A stretch of DNA of 64,000 bases from Microvirga mediterraneensis (GCF_013520865.1 NZ_JACDXJ010000001.1:2037001-2101000), one strand, 5' to 3'. Counted from the first letter of the stretch, positions 35,709 to 44,818 are shown. Notes: generated from the sequence alone by a model not told the origin. Made by a program: numbers and translations.

Positions 35709-38272
35709 ACGCGCCCGAGCGCTCCGAAGCCTTCCATGAGCGAGAGCCCGATTTCCCCAATCCGCTGCCGCGTCCCGCGGGCGAGCTCGACGCGCTCGAG
35801 AAGGCCTGGAAGGCTCCGCGCGGCCTCAGCTTCATCACGGCCGTGAACAACACCTATGTGGGCTTGTGGTATGTCGGCACGGCGTTCCTGTTCTTCATCC
35901 TGGCGGGCATCCTCTCGCTGATCATGCGGGTGCAGCTGGCGGCGCCGGAGAGCGACTTCGTCGGGCACGATCTCTACAACCAGCTCTTCACCATGCACGG
36001 CACGGTGATGATGTTCCTCTTCGCCGTGCCGGCCGTGGAGGCGGCGAGCGTCTATCTCCTGCCGAACATGCAGGCGGCCCGCGACCTGCCGTTCCCGCGC
36101 CTGTCGGCCTATGCCTTCTGGGCCTATTTCGTCGGCGGCCTCGTGTTCTTCTGCACGATCTTCTTCGGCCTCGCGCCCAATGGCGGCTGGTTCATGTATC
36201 CGCCGCTCACGGGCTCCAAGTACTCGCCCGCCGACAATGCGGATTGGTGGCTTCTCGGCATCGGCTTCATCGAGATCTCGGCCATCGCGGGCGCCATCGA
36301 GATCATCGTCGGCGTGATGAAGACCCGCGCGGTCGGCATGAGCCTCGACAGGATGCCGGTCTATTCCTGGGCCATGCTCGTCTTCGCCGTCATGATCGTC
36401 ATCGGCTTCCCGGCAATCATTCTCGGCACCCTGCTGCTCGAGATGGAGCGCGCCTTCGACTGGCCGTTCTTCATCGCCGAGAGGGGCGGAGATCCGCTGT
36501 TGTGGCAGCACCTGTTCTGGTTCTTCGGCCACCCGGAGGTCTACATCATCTTCCTGCCTGCGACCGGCATGGTGTCGATGATCGTACCCGCCATGGCGCA
36601 GACCCCGCTCATCGGCTACCGCCTTGTCGTGCTCGCCCTTGTGGCCACCGGCTTTCTCTCCTTCGGCCTCTGGGTCCATCACATGTTCGCCACGGGCTTG
36701 CCGAAGATGTCCCTGAGCTTCTTCTCCGCCGCCAGCACGGCGGTGGCGGTGCCGAGCGGCATCCAGGTCTTCGCCTGGATCGCCACAATCGCGTCCGGAC
36801 GCATGAAGCTGACGACGCCGTCGCTCTTCATCATCGGCTTTCTGTTCATCTTCACCCTAGGTGGGCTCACGGGCGTGATGGTCGCCATGGCGCCCTTCGA
36901 CTGGCAGGCGCACGACAGCTATTTCGTGGTGGCGCACCTCCATTACGTGCTCATCGGCGGCATGGTGTTCCCGCTCTTCGCGGCCTTCTATTACTGGGTG
37001 CCCGTGGCGAGCAAACATGCGCTGTCGGAGCGGGTCGGGCGCTGGGTGTTCGGTCTCATGTTCGTCGGCGTCAACGTGACCTTCCTGCCGATGCACGTCA
37101 CCGGCCTCATCGGCATGCCCCGGCGCGTCTACACCTATCCGGTCGGTATGGGGTGGGACGCGCTCAACCTCGTGTCCACCATCGGGGCCTTCATGATCGC
37201 CGCCGGGATCGCGCTCTTCATCGGCGACTTCGCGCGCAGGTTCAGGATCGCGCGGGACGAGAACGCCGGCAACGTGTGGAACGCCGGCACGCTCGAATGG
37301 CTGCCGAACGCCAACTACAACACGCGCAGCATCCCCATCGTGACCAGCCGCGAACCGCTCTGGGATCAGCCCGGGCTGTCGCAGGATGTGCAGGACGGAC
37401 GCTATTATCTGCCCGGAACGGCCACCGGCGGGCGCGAGACGCTCGTGACGAGCCCGTTCGATGCAAGCCCGCAATACATCCTGCAGGTTCCCGGCCCCGG
37501 CTGGCAGCCCCTGCTTGCCGCCGTGTTCACGGCCGCGTTCTTCCTGCTCCTCACCGTCAAGATGGTGCTCCTGTCGGCGATATGCGGCGTGCTCGCGATC
37601 ATCTGCGTGATCTGGTGGCTCTGGGAGACCGATCCGGGTCCTGTCCGTCCGCCCGTCGATATCGGAGGCGGGTTCGTCGTTCCCGTCTATGCGACCGGAT
37701 CCATGAACCATTCCTGGTGGGCGATGATCGTGCTGATGGTCGTGGCCGGCATGGTCTTCACCTGCCTGATCTTTTCCTATCTGTTCCTATGGCTCGTGAA
37801 CCCCGCCGCGTGGCCGCCGCAGGGCACCGCATTGCCTGAAGGGTTCAGCTCCCTCGTCTCGGGCGCTCTCTATATCGTCAGCGCCGTCCTGATCGCCTAT
37901 GCCAGCCGGACGCTGCGGGGCGAGGATCGCCGCAGTCCTCGATCCGTGCCGGTGCTGATCGCCGTGGCGCTGCTGCTCGTCGGCGGAGCCTCCGCGACGG
38001 ATCTCTGGGCGCAATGGCAAACGGGCCTGAGCCCTTCTGCCCATGCCTACGGGGCGGCCGTCTACGCCATCGTGTCCCTGCAGATCTTCTTCGTGCTGAC
38101 GACGCTGATCATGGGCCTCTACACCATCGCCCGCTGGTTCGCCGGCAGGCTCGACAGCGTCCGCCGCACGACCTTCGACAACATGATGCTGTTCTGGTTC
38201 TACACGATCGGCCAGGGTCTGGTCGGGCTCGCGGTCGTCCACGGATTCCCGCGCCTGACGGGAGGCGTCTAG
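35705..38272 (+). CDS. Cytochrome c oxidase subunit I-III fusion
   Basis: An 855-residue fusion. The first about 540 residues are subunit I: heme and CuB motifs WFFGHPEVYI (about 273-282, with the A1-type Glu), WVHHMFATG (CuB His-His), and HDSYFVVAHLHYVLIGG (heme a3 and a His ligands). From about 580 on, after a linker, comes a subunit III-like region of several helices (TGSMNHSWWAMIVLMVVAGM, LVSGALYIVSA, MMLFWFYTIGQGLVG). coxA-coxC fusions of this kind are known in ACIII-linked caa3 oxidases. It follows coxB directly by a 4-base overlap. Confidence 0.95.
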   Translation: MNAPERSEAFHEREPDFPNPLPRPAGELDALEKAWKAPRGLSFITAVNNTYVGLWYVGTAFLFFILAGILSLIMRVQLAAPESDFVGHDLYNQLFTMHGTVMMFLFAVPAVEAASVYLLPNMQAARDLPFPRLSAYAFWAYFVGGLVFFCTIFFGLAPNGGWFMYPPLTGSKYSPADNADWWLLGIGFIEISAIAGAIEIIVGVMKTRAVGMSLDRMPVYSWAMLVFAVMIVIGFPAIILGTLLLEMERAFDWPFFIAERGGDPLLWQHLFWFFGHPEVYIIFLPATGMVSMIVPAMAQTPLIGYRLVVLALVATGFLSFGLWVHHMFATGLPKMSLSFFSAASTAVAVPSGIQVFAWIATIASGRMKLTTPSLFIIGFLFIFTLGGLTGVMVAMAPFDWQAHDSYFVVAHLHYVLIGGMVFPLFAAFYYWVPVASKHALSERVGRWVFGLMFVGVNVTFLPMHVTGLIGMPRRVYTYPVGMGWDALNLVSTIGAFMIAAGIALFIGDFARRFRIARDENAGNVWNAGTLEWLPNANYNTRSIPIVTSREPLWDQPGLSQDVQDGRYYLPGTATGGRETLVTSPFDASPQYILQVPGPGWQPLLAAVFTAAFFLLLTVKMVLLSAICGVLAIICVIWWLWETDPGPVRPPVDIGGGFVVPVYATGSMNHSWWAMIVLMVVAGMVFTCLIFSYLFLWLVNPAAWPPQGTALPEGFSSLVSGALYIVSAVLIAYASRTLRGEDRRSPRSVPVLIAVALLLVGGASATDLWAQWQTGLSPSAHAYGAAVYAIVSLQIFFVLTTLIMGLYTIARWFAGRLDSVRRTTFDNMMLFWFYTIGQGLVGLAVVHGFPRLTGGV

Positions 38273-38273
38273 A

Positions 38274-38630
38274 ATGAGCGGGCGGCGGACGGGACAGGTT
38301 CTCCTGATGCTGGCCGGCCTCATCGCCTGGGCGGTCCAGTTCACGATCATTTATGCCGTGACGTCCACGCTATGTGGCCGCGAATGGGCCGATGCGACGA
38401 TCCTCGGTGTGGGAAGCGTCCACGCCGTTGTCCTGCTCACGACGATCGCGGCCCTTTGCGTCGCGGCCTTGTCGCTGCTCCAGTCACGGCGTGTCCATGG
38501 GAGGCTGGGGGAGACGGCTGCCGCCCCCGACCGCTTCATGAGCCAGGCGGGATCGCTGATCAGCGGCCTCTCGCTCGTCGTCATTCTCTGGCAGGGCATT
38601 CCTGCCTTCATCCTTCCGGCCTGCGCGTGA
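38274..38630 (+). CDS. Small membrane protein of the caa3 cluster
   Basis: A 118-residue protein with three predicted helices (QVLLMLAGLIAWAVQFTIIYAV, ILGVGSVHAVVLLTTIAALCVAALSLL and AGSLISGLSLVVILWQGIPAFIL). I do not recognise the family. It begins one base after the oxidase fusion gene and is very probably in the same operon. A short membrane subunit or an oxidase assembly factor is possible. It ends 25 bases before the DUF421 gene. Confidence 0.72.
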   Translation: MSGRRTGQVLLMLAGLIAWAVQFTIIYAVTSTLCGREWADATILGVGSVHAVVLLTTIAALCVAALSLLQSRRVHGRLGETAAAPDRFMSQAGSLISGLSLVVILWQGIPAFILPACA

Positions 38631-38655
38631 TGCGCTCGGTAAACGAGGTCCAACC

Positions 38656-39183
38656 ATGATCGACTGGCAGGAGATATTCATACCCTCGCACTCGGTCCTG
38701 GAGACCATCGTGCGCGGGACGATGATCTACATCATGCTGTTCCTGATCCTGCGCTTCCTGCTCAAGCGTCAGACCGGCGTGATCGGTGTCGCCGACCTCC
38801 TCGTGATCGTCCTCATCGCCGATGCGTCGCAGAACGCGATGGCGAGCGAGTACAAATCGGTCACCGAGGGGATAGTCCTCGTTCTGACCATCGTGTTCTG
38901 GAATTACGCCATCGACTGGCTCGGCTTCCACTTCCCCGCCTTCCAGCGCATCACCCGACCGCCGCCGCTCCTGCTGATCGAGAACGGCAAGATGCTGCCC
39001 AGGAACATGCGCCAGGAGATGATCACGATCGATGAACTCAAAAGCCAGCTGCGGGAGCAGGGCATCGAGCACTGCTCCGAGGTGAAGCGCGCCTATATCG
39101 AGGGCGACGGGACGATCAGCATCATCCGCAAGGATAAGGACGATGTCGGAGGAAAGACCGAGACCATGAAGGGAGTTGTCTGA
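38656..39183 (+). CDS. DUF421/YetF-family membrane protein
   Basis: A 175-residue protein with three N-terminal helices (TMIYIMLFLILRFLL, LLVIVLIADAS, IVLVLTIVFWNYAIDWL) and a C-terminal soluble domain with the YetF-like core: LLLIENGKMLPRNMRQEMIT and IDELKSQLREQGI. DUF421 proteins have unknown function. It is the last gene of the respiratory string, 25 bases after a small membrane-protein gene, and ends 4 bases before rhaI on the other strand. A link with the oxidase is positional only. Confidence 0.87.
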   Translation: MIDWQEIFIPSHSVLETIVRGTMIYIMLFLILRFLLKRQTGVIGVADLLVIVLIADASQNAMASEYKSVTEGIVLVLTIVFWNYAIDWLGFHFPAFQRITRPPPLLLIENGKMLPRNMRQEMITIDELKSQLREQGIEHCSEVKRAYIEGDGTISIIRKDKDDVGGKTETMKGVV

Positions 39184-39187
39184 AGCG

Positions 39188-40483
39188 TCAGACGATGCCC
39201 CCGCCGCCGCCTGTCACGGCGGGACGCTCCTCGGCGACCATCCGGCGGTAGCCGCTGGCTCGGTAGGACGCGAGCGGGTCGACGGCGCCGCCGTCCCGCA
39301 GCCGCGCCATCGCCAGGATCGGCTCGACGTCGGTGCGGTAGGCGGCCTTCAGGGTTTCGGATGCCATGAGAGCGTCGTTGTCGTCCTGATAGGCTTCGAG
39401 CGCTTTACGGTCCACGAGGAGCGCCTGCGCATAGGCGCGGCGGATCTCGTTGGCGCTGCGGATCAGGCTTTCGATGGGATCGGTCACGTTGTGCGACTGG
39501 TCGATCATATGGGCCGGATGGAAGTTCTCGGCCCGGCGGTGCTCCGCATCCACCAGCTCATTGAAGACGAGGAAAAGACGATGCGGATCGATGGCGCCCG
39601 CATCGAGATCGTCGTCGCCGTATTTCGAATCGTTGAAATGAAAGCCGCCGAGCTTCTTGAACTGGATCAGGCGGGCGACGATCATCTCGATGTTCACGTT
39701 CGGCGCATGGTGGCCGAGATCGACGAGGCAATAGGCCTTGTCGCCGAGTTCCGTGGCGATCAGGTAATTGGTGCCCCAGTCCTGCACGACGGTCGAATAA
39801 AAGGCCGGCTCGTACATCTTGTGCTCGGAGAAGATGCGCCAATCCCCCGGCAGGCGCTTGTAGATCGCCTTCATGGAGTCGAGATACCGCTCGAAGCTCC
39901 GGGTGAAGTTCGTCTGACCGGGGAAGTTGGAACCGTCGCCGATCCACACCGTGAGCGCCTTGGAGCCGATGGCCTCACCGATCTCGATGCATTCGATATT
40001 GTGCTCGACGGCCTGCCGACGCGTCGCGGCATCGGTGTGGCTCAGGGAGCCGAACTTGTAGCTCTTCTCCTGGCCCGGAGCGTCGGAGAAGGTGTTGGAG
40101 TTCATGGCGTCGAACCCGAGCCCCAGCGCGTCGCCATGATGCTTGAGACGCCTCGGGTCGTCGACCTTGTCCCAAGGAATGTGCAGCGAAACTGTCGGCG
40201 TTGCCCGGGTGAGCTGGTGGATCACCGCGCAATCGTCGAGCTTGTCGAAGATGTTGCGCGGCTCGCCGGGGGCGGGAAAGCGCGCGAACCGGGTGCCGCC
40301 CGTGCCGACGCCCCAGGAGGGGACCGCTACGAAGAACTGCCGGACCTTGCCGGTGACGGCCTCGATGTCGATGCCGTCGCGTGCCAGCTTCTCGCCCAAA
40401 GCGTCGTAATCCGCCCTCGCAGCGCTCATGCGCTTCTCGTTGTCGGCGGAGACGATGCCTCCCGCAATCCTCTGTTCGGCCAT
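39188..40483 (-). CDS. rhaI: L-rhamnose isomerase (RhaI type)
   Basis: Isomerises L-rhamnose to L-rhamnulose. The 431-residue protein matches the RhaI branch used in rhizobia (xylose-isomerase-like barrel) rather than E. coli RhaA: VSLHIPWDKVDD, ALTVWIGDGSNFPGQTNF, FSEHKMYEPAFYSTVVQDWG, then CLVDLGHHAPNVNIEMI and GGFHFNDSKYGDDDLDAG. The Glu, Asp and His residues in those blocks are expected to bind two metals. GGAGGAC precedes the ATG at 40483. It is 65 bases downstream of rhaD. Confidence 0.94.
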   Translation of the reverse strand: MAEQRIAGGIVSADNEKRMSAARADYDALGEKLARDGIDIEAVTGKVRQFFVAVPSWGVGTGGTRFARFPAPGEPRNIFDKLDDCAVIHQLTRATPTVSLHIPWDKVDDPRRLKHHGDALGLGFDAMNSNTFSDAPGQEKSYKFGSLSHTDAATRRQAVEHNIECIEIGEAIGSKALTVWIGDGSNFPGQTNFTRSFERYLDSMKAIYKRLPGDWRIFSEHKMYEPAFYSTVVQDWGTNYLIATELGDKAYCLVDLGHHAPNVNIEMIVARLIQFKKLGGFHFNDSKYGDDDLDAGAIDPHRLFLVFNELVDAEHRRAENFHPAHMIDQSHNVTDPIESLIRSANEIRRAYAQALLVDRKALEAYQDDNDALMASETLKAAYRTDVEPILAMARLRDGGAVDPLASYRASGYRRMVAEERPAVTGGGGGIV

Positions 40484-40548
40484 GGCGTCCTCCCTAGAGC
40501 ATTCTTCTGTGAAGTGGATCCGGCTCACCGTCGGAAGTGCGGTAGAGC

Positions 40549-42654
40549 TTATCGCGTGAAAGACGTCGCGTTGCCCGCATCCACATTGATGATGTTGCCG
40601 GTCGACTTCGCGGACAGGTCGGAGGCGAGGAAGTAGATCGCCTCCGCGATGTCTTCCGGAAAGACGTTCAGCTTCAAGAGCGAGCGCTTGCGGTAATGCT
40701 CCTCCAGTTCATCGACGGCGAGCTTGGATGAGGCGGCGCGCTGCTCGCGCCATTCGCCGGTCCAGATCTTAGAGCCGCGCAGCACCGCGTCAGGATTGAC
40801 CGTGTTGACACGGATGCCGGCTTCCGCGCCTTCCAACGCCAGGCAGCGGGCGAGGTGGATTTCCGCCGCCTTGGCGGTGCAATAGGCCGACGCGTTGGGC
40901 GAGGAAGCGAGGCCGTTCTTCGACGACACGAAGACCACGTTGCCGCCGAGCTTCTGGCGTCGGAACAGGCGGAAGGCTTCGCGTGAGACGAGGAAGTAAC
41001 CCGTCGCGAGGATCTCGATATTGCGATTCCACATGGCCAAGTCGGTGTCCTCCACGGGAGCCGAGGAGGCGATGCCTGCATTGGACACGAGGATGTCGAT
41101 GCCACCGAACTCGATGCTGGCCTCGACGAAGGAGGACAGGACGTTCGGCTCGCTCGTCACGTCGAGCATCACGCCGCGCACGACGTCCTGGCCGAAGCGG
41201 TTGGAGAAGTCCTGTATCGTCGCAGCGAGCGATTCCTCGTCGATATCCGCCAGAACCACGCAGGCGCCTTCGCCGACCAGCCGCTCCGCCGTGGCCCGGC
41301 CGATGCCGCCGGCTCCGCCGGTGATGAAGGCCACGCGACCGGCGAGGCTCTTCGGCTTCGGCATGCGCTGGAGCTTGGCTTCCTCGAGCAGCCAGTATTC
41401 GATGTCGAAGGCTTCCTGCTCGGGAAGGCCCTGGTACTCGGACACCGAGGAGGCACCGCGCATCACGTTGATGGCGTTGACGTAGAACTCGCTCGCGATG
41501 CGCGCCGTCGCCTTGTCGCGGGCGAAGGACAACATGCCGACGCCCGGGATCAGAAAGATCACCGGATTGGGATCACGCATCTTCGGGCTGTTCGGATGCT
41601 TCGACTGCTCGTAATAGCGCGTGTAGTCGGCGCGGTAGGCTTCCAATGCCGCATCGAGGCCTGCGAGCATCGCATCGACGTCCGGCGTCTTCGGATCGAA
41701 GTCGAGGACGAGCGGACGGATCTTCGTGCGCAGGAAGTGATCGGGGCAGCTGGTGCCGAGCTGGGCGAGGGGCTTCAGGTCAGCCGAGTTGACGAATTCG
41801 AGCACCGCGTCCTGATCGTCGAAATGTCCGAGCTTGCGCTCTGCCCGGCCGATCCTGCCGCGGATCTCCGGCATCAGGCGCGCGGCAATCCTGCGGCGCT
41901 CGTCCCGCCCGAGGCTCGAGGTCACAGCGCCACCGAAAGCCGCTTTGCCGGCCGTCCGCTCGGCGAACCACTGGATGGCCCGATTGATGATCCGCAGGGT
42001 GAGCGTGTAGCATTCCTTGGCGTCGTCGGCCCAGGTGAAGAGGCCATGGCTTTCGAGCACCACGCCCTTCGCGCCGGGATTGGCCTTGGCGAAGGCTTCG
42101 AGATCGAGACCCAGCTGGAAGCCCGGGCGGCGCCAGGGCAGCCATCCGATCTCGTCGCCGAAGATCTCCCGGGTCAGTTCGCGGGAGTTCTTGGACGCCG
42201 CGATGGCAATGATCGCGTCCGGGTGCATGTGATCCACATGCTTGTAGGGCAGGAAGCCGTGGAGCGGCGTGTCGATGGAGGCCGCGCGCGTGTTGAGGTT
42301 GAAGGTGGCATGGGGCAGGAAGCCGACCATGCGGTCTTCGTCCTCGACGCCCTTGTAGAGGTTCTTCAGCGACCGCAGCTTGTCCATGTAAAGGGTTGCG
42401 AAGCCGTCGAGCTTGATCGTGCCGACATCGCCGCCCGAGCCCTTGACCCAGAGCACCTCGACCGTCTCAGCCGTGAGCGGATCTGTCTCCATCACCTTGG
42501 CCGAGGTATTGCCGCCTCCGTAATTGGTGATGCGCTTGTCGGCGCCTAGCAGATTGGAGCGGTAGAGGAGAAGACCCGGCTCGTCCAAGGTCGCGGCCTT
42601 GGCGTCGTCCCATTGATTATCGAGGAGTCTGACGGCTTGGGTCGCGGTGTCCAC
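40549..42654 (-). CDS. rhaD: RhaD, bifunctional rhamnulose-1-phosphate aldolase / short-chain dehydrogenase
   Basis: A 701-residue fusion. The N-terminal part (about 20-400) is a class II aldolase-like domain (NYGGGNTSAKV near residue 44, with HVDHMHPDAIIAIA for the metal His residues). It cleaves rhamnulose-1-phosphate to DHAP and lactaldehyde. The C-terminal part (about 430-700) is a short-chain dehydrogenase with TGGAGGIGRA, the SNAGIASS strand and the Y-x-x-x-K catalytic pair in YCTAKAA. It probably converts lactaldehyde. This fusion is the form known from rhizobial rhamnose loci. It runs opposite to rhaR. Confidence 0.95.
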   Translation of the reverse strand: MDTATQAVRLLDNQWDDAKAATLDEPGLLLYRSNLLGADKRITNYGGGNTSAKVMETDPLTAETVEVLWVKGSGGDVGTIKLDGFATLYMDKLRSLKNLYKGVEDEDRMVGFLPHATFNLNTRAASIDTPLHGFLPYKHVDHMHPDAIIAIAASKNSRELTREIFGDEIGWLPWRRPGFQLGLDLEAFAKANPGAKGVVLESHGLFTWADDAKECYTLTLRIINRAIQWFAERTAGKAAFGGAVTSSLGRDERRRIAARLMPEIRGRIGRAERKLGHFDDQDAVLEFVNSADLKPLAQLGTSCPDHFLRTKIRPLVLDFDPKTPDVDAMLAGLDAALEAYRADYTRYYEQSKHPNSPKMRDPNPVIFLIPGVGMLSFARDKATARIASEFYVNAINVMRGASSVSEYQGLPEQEAFDIEYWLLEEAKLQRMPKPKSLAGRVAFITGGAGGIGRATAERLVGEGACVVLADIDEESLAATIQDFSNRFGQDVVRGVMLDVTSEPNVLSSFVEASIEFGGIDILVSNAGIASSAPVEDTDLAMWNRNIEILATGYFLVSREAFRLFRRQKLGGNVVFVSSKNGLASSPNASAYCTAKAAEIHLARCLALEGAEAGIRVNTVNPDAVLRGSKIWTGEWREQRAASSKLAVDELEEHYRKRSLLKLNVFPEDIAEAIYFLASDLSAKSTGNIINVDAGNATSFTR

Positions 42655-42693
42655 GGTTTCCTCCTATCCGCTCATGGGACGCAAAGTGCCCCG

Positions 42694-42750
42694 GATTTGA
42701 GCAAAAAGTGGCTGGAGGCATGGGGCTTGTCAACCATATTCGCTCAAATC
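42694..42750. promoter_or_regulatory. Inverted repeat in the rhaD/rhaR divergent region, candidate RhaR operator
   Basis: GATTTGAGC (42694-42702) and GCTCAAATC (42742-42750) are perfect inverted 9-mers whose starts are 48 bases apart, close to the rhaD start. A CGATCAT 7-mer also recurs at 42761 and 42866, nearer rhaR. DeoR-family proteins bind such repeats. The assignment to RhaR is inference. Confidence 0.45.
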
Positions 42751-42897
42751 TGATCAATAACGATCATGATACGAAGGTGGTATGCGGATCTTGATTGACT
42801 GTGACCGGTTCGCTGCGCAGTCTAGGGCGATAACTTGCGTGAGCCTGAAAGGTATTTGATCCTTCCGATCATTGTCGATCGACCTTGTTGAGGAACC

Positions 42898-43710
42898 ATG
42901 CACGAACGTGAAAGGCACCGGATCATCCTGAGCGCCGTCCAGGAGAAGCCGGTTGCGACAGTTCAGGATCTCGTGGAGCTGACCTCCGCGTCGGAGGCCA
43001 CGATCCGCCGCGATATCGCGGCCCTGCACGTCCAGGGGCGCCTGCGCCGGGTTCGCGGCGGGGCGGAGGCTCTCCATCCGGCCCAGATCGGCAGCCTCGC
43101 GGCCAAGCCGTTCCGGGTGTCCGAGGGCGAGAACCTCGCCAAGAAGCGCGCCATCGCCCGCGAGGCCGTCGCTCTTTGCACGGAAGGGGACGCCATCATC
43201 ATCAATGGCGGCACCACGACGTTCCAGATGGTGCACTACCTGACGGCCCGCCGACTGCAGGTGTTCACGAACTCCTTCGCCATCGCCGAGCATCTGGTCA
43301 AGCATTCGAAGAACCAGGTGATGCTGCCGGGCGGGGCGATCTACCGTGACCAGAGCATTATTCTCTCGCCTTTCGAGAACGACGTGACTCGCAATTTCTA
43401 TGCGCGCCGGATGTTCATGGGTGCCCAGGGCGTCGGTGCGCTCGGCGTTATGGAGCAGGATGCCCTGATCATCCAGGCCGAGCAGAAGCTGATCAATCAG
43501 GCCGACGAGCTGGTCCTGATGGTGGATTCCACCAAGTTCCAGCGCCGCTCCAGCCTCATTCTCTGCCCGCTCGAACGGGTCTCGACGCTGATTACCGACG
43601 ACGCCATCCCGGATTCGGCCAGGACCATGATCGAGAACGCCGGAATCAAGCTGATCGTCGCCGGAACGACGGCGGCGGATCGGGCTGAAGAATCCTCATC
43701 GGCGGCCTGA
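42898..43710 (+). CDS. rhaR: RhaR, DeoR-family regulator of rhamnose genes
   Basis: A 270-residue DeoR-family repressor. The N-terminal winged helix is at about 3-60 (RHRIIL-like RHRIILSAVQ, ATIRRDIAALHVQGRLRRVRGGAEAL), followed by a sugar-phosphate binding domain with DAIIINGGTTTFQMVHYL and VTRNFYARRMFMGAQGV. It starts a rhizobial-type operon rhaRSTPQUK, divergent from rhaDI. It probably represses both until a rhamnose-derived metabolite appears. That signal is not defined by the sequence. Confidence 0.95.
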   Translation: MHERERHRIILSAVQEKPVATVQDLVELTSASEATIRRDIAALHVQGRLRRVRGGAEALHPAQIGSLAAKPFRVSEGENLAKKRAIAREAVALCTEGDAIIINGGTTTFQMVHYLTARRLQVFTNSFAIAEHLVKHSKNQVMLPGGAIYRDQSIILSPFENDVTRNFYARRMFMGAQGVGALGVMEQDALIIQAEQKLINQADELVLMVDSTKFQRRSSLILCPLERVSTLITDDAIPDSARTMIENAGIKLIVAGTTAADRAEESSSAA

Positions 43711-43746
43711 GAGCCGGCGAGGGGTGTTTAACAAGGGAGGAAGAAC

Positions 43747-44742
43747 ATGAAGGCATTAGCAAAGCTTGCTCTCGGCACGGCGTTGGGTCTGGCGCTCTTT
43801 GCCGGGTCGGCAAGCGCTCAGAACATCAAGATCGGCCTCGTGGCGAAGTCGCTCGGCAACGGCTTCTTCGAGGCGGCCAACAAGGGCGCCCAGGAAGCCG
43901 CGAAGGAGCTCGGCGGCGTCGAGGTGATCTATACCGGGCCGACCAGCACGACCGCCGAAGGGCAGATCGAGGTCATCAATGCGCTCATCGCCCAGCGCGT
44001 GGATGCGATTGCCATCTCGGCGAACGATCCCGACGCGGTCGTGCCTGCGCTGAAGCGGGCCGCGCAGCGCGGCATCAAGGTGATCTCCTGGGACTCCGCC
44101 GTCGGCAAGGACGGGCGGATCGTGCATCTCAACCCGTCTTCGAACGAGCTGATCGGCAACATGTGCCTCAAGCTCGCGGCGGACCACCTGCCGGACGGCA
44201 AGGGCGATTTCGCGATCCTGTCCGCGACCTCCACCTCGACCAACCAGAACACCTGGATCGCCGAGATGAAGAAGCAGCTGCCGAAATATCCCGGGCTGAA
44301 CCTCGTCACGACCGTCTATGGCGATGACCTGGCCGACAAGAGCTACCGCGAAGCCCAGGGCCTGCTGAAATCGCACCCGAACGTAAAGGTGATCGTCGCT
44401 CCGACGACTGTCGGCGTGCTCGCCGCCTCGCAGGTGGTGAAGGATGCCGGCAAGATCGGGCAGGTCTATGTGACGGGCCTCGGGCTTCCCTCCGAGATGG
44501 CGGGCGCCGTCCATTCCGGCGCGACGAAGGAATTCGCCATCTGGAACCCGATCGATCTCGGTTATTCCGCCACCCAGATCGCCTATCGTCTGGTGAAGGG
44601 TGAAACGGACGGCAAGCCCGGCGCCGAGATCAATGCCGGTCGCATGGGGAAGATCAGGATCGGCGACAACGGCGAGGCCGCCATGGCCGATCCCTTCGTC
44701 TACGACAAGAACAACGTGGACGAATTCGCCAAGATCTTCTGA
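43747..44742 (+). CDS. rhaS: RhaS, rhamnose ABC transporter periplasmic binding protein
   Basis: A 331-residue sugar-binding protein of the RbsB type. The signal peptide (LALGTALGLALFAGSASAQ) is followed by the binding-protein core, NIKIGLVAKSLGNGFFEAAN, then VDAIAISANDPDAVVPAL and KVISWDSAVGKDGR. It recognises L-rhamnose outside the inner membrane. It is 36 bases after rhaR, with GGGAGGAAGAAC before the ATG, a strong ribosome site. A stable hairpin lies between it and rhaT, as often found after highly expressed binding-protein genes. Confidence 0.95.
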   Translation: MKALAKLALGTALGLALFAGSASAQNIKIGLVAKSLGNGFFEAANKGAQEAAKELGGVEVIYTGPTSTTAEGQIEVINALIAQRVDAIAISANDPDAVVPALKRAAQRGIKVISWDSAVGKDGRIVHLNPSSNELIGNMCLKLAADHLPDGKGDFAILSATSTSTNQNTWIAEMKKQLPKYPGLNLVTTVYGDDLADKSYREAQGLLKSHPNVKVIVAPTTVGVLAASQVVKDAGKIGQVYVTGLGLPSEMAGAVHSGATKEFAIWNPIDLGYSATQIAYRLVKGETDGKPGAEINAGRMGKIRIGDNGEAAMADPFVYDKNNVDEFAKIF

Positions 44743-44763
44743 TCGCGGGAGACCATTCGGAGA

Positions 44764-44787
44764 GAGGGCGCGGAGAACCGCGCTCTC
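44764..44787 (+). repeat. mRNA hairpin between rhaS and rhaT
   Basis: GAGGGCGCGG (44764-44773) pairs with CCGCGCTCTC (44778-44787) around a four-base AGAA loop (ten pairs, one G-T). It has no T-run, so it may protect the rhaS mRNA end or partly reduce downstream expression. Confidence 0.6.
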
Positions 44788-44818
44788 CTTGCCCTTATCG
44801 GTACTTGGCAGGATTCCC

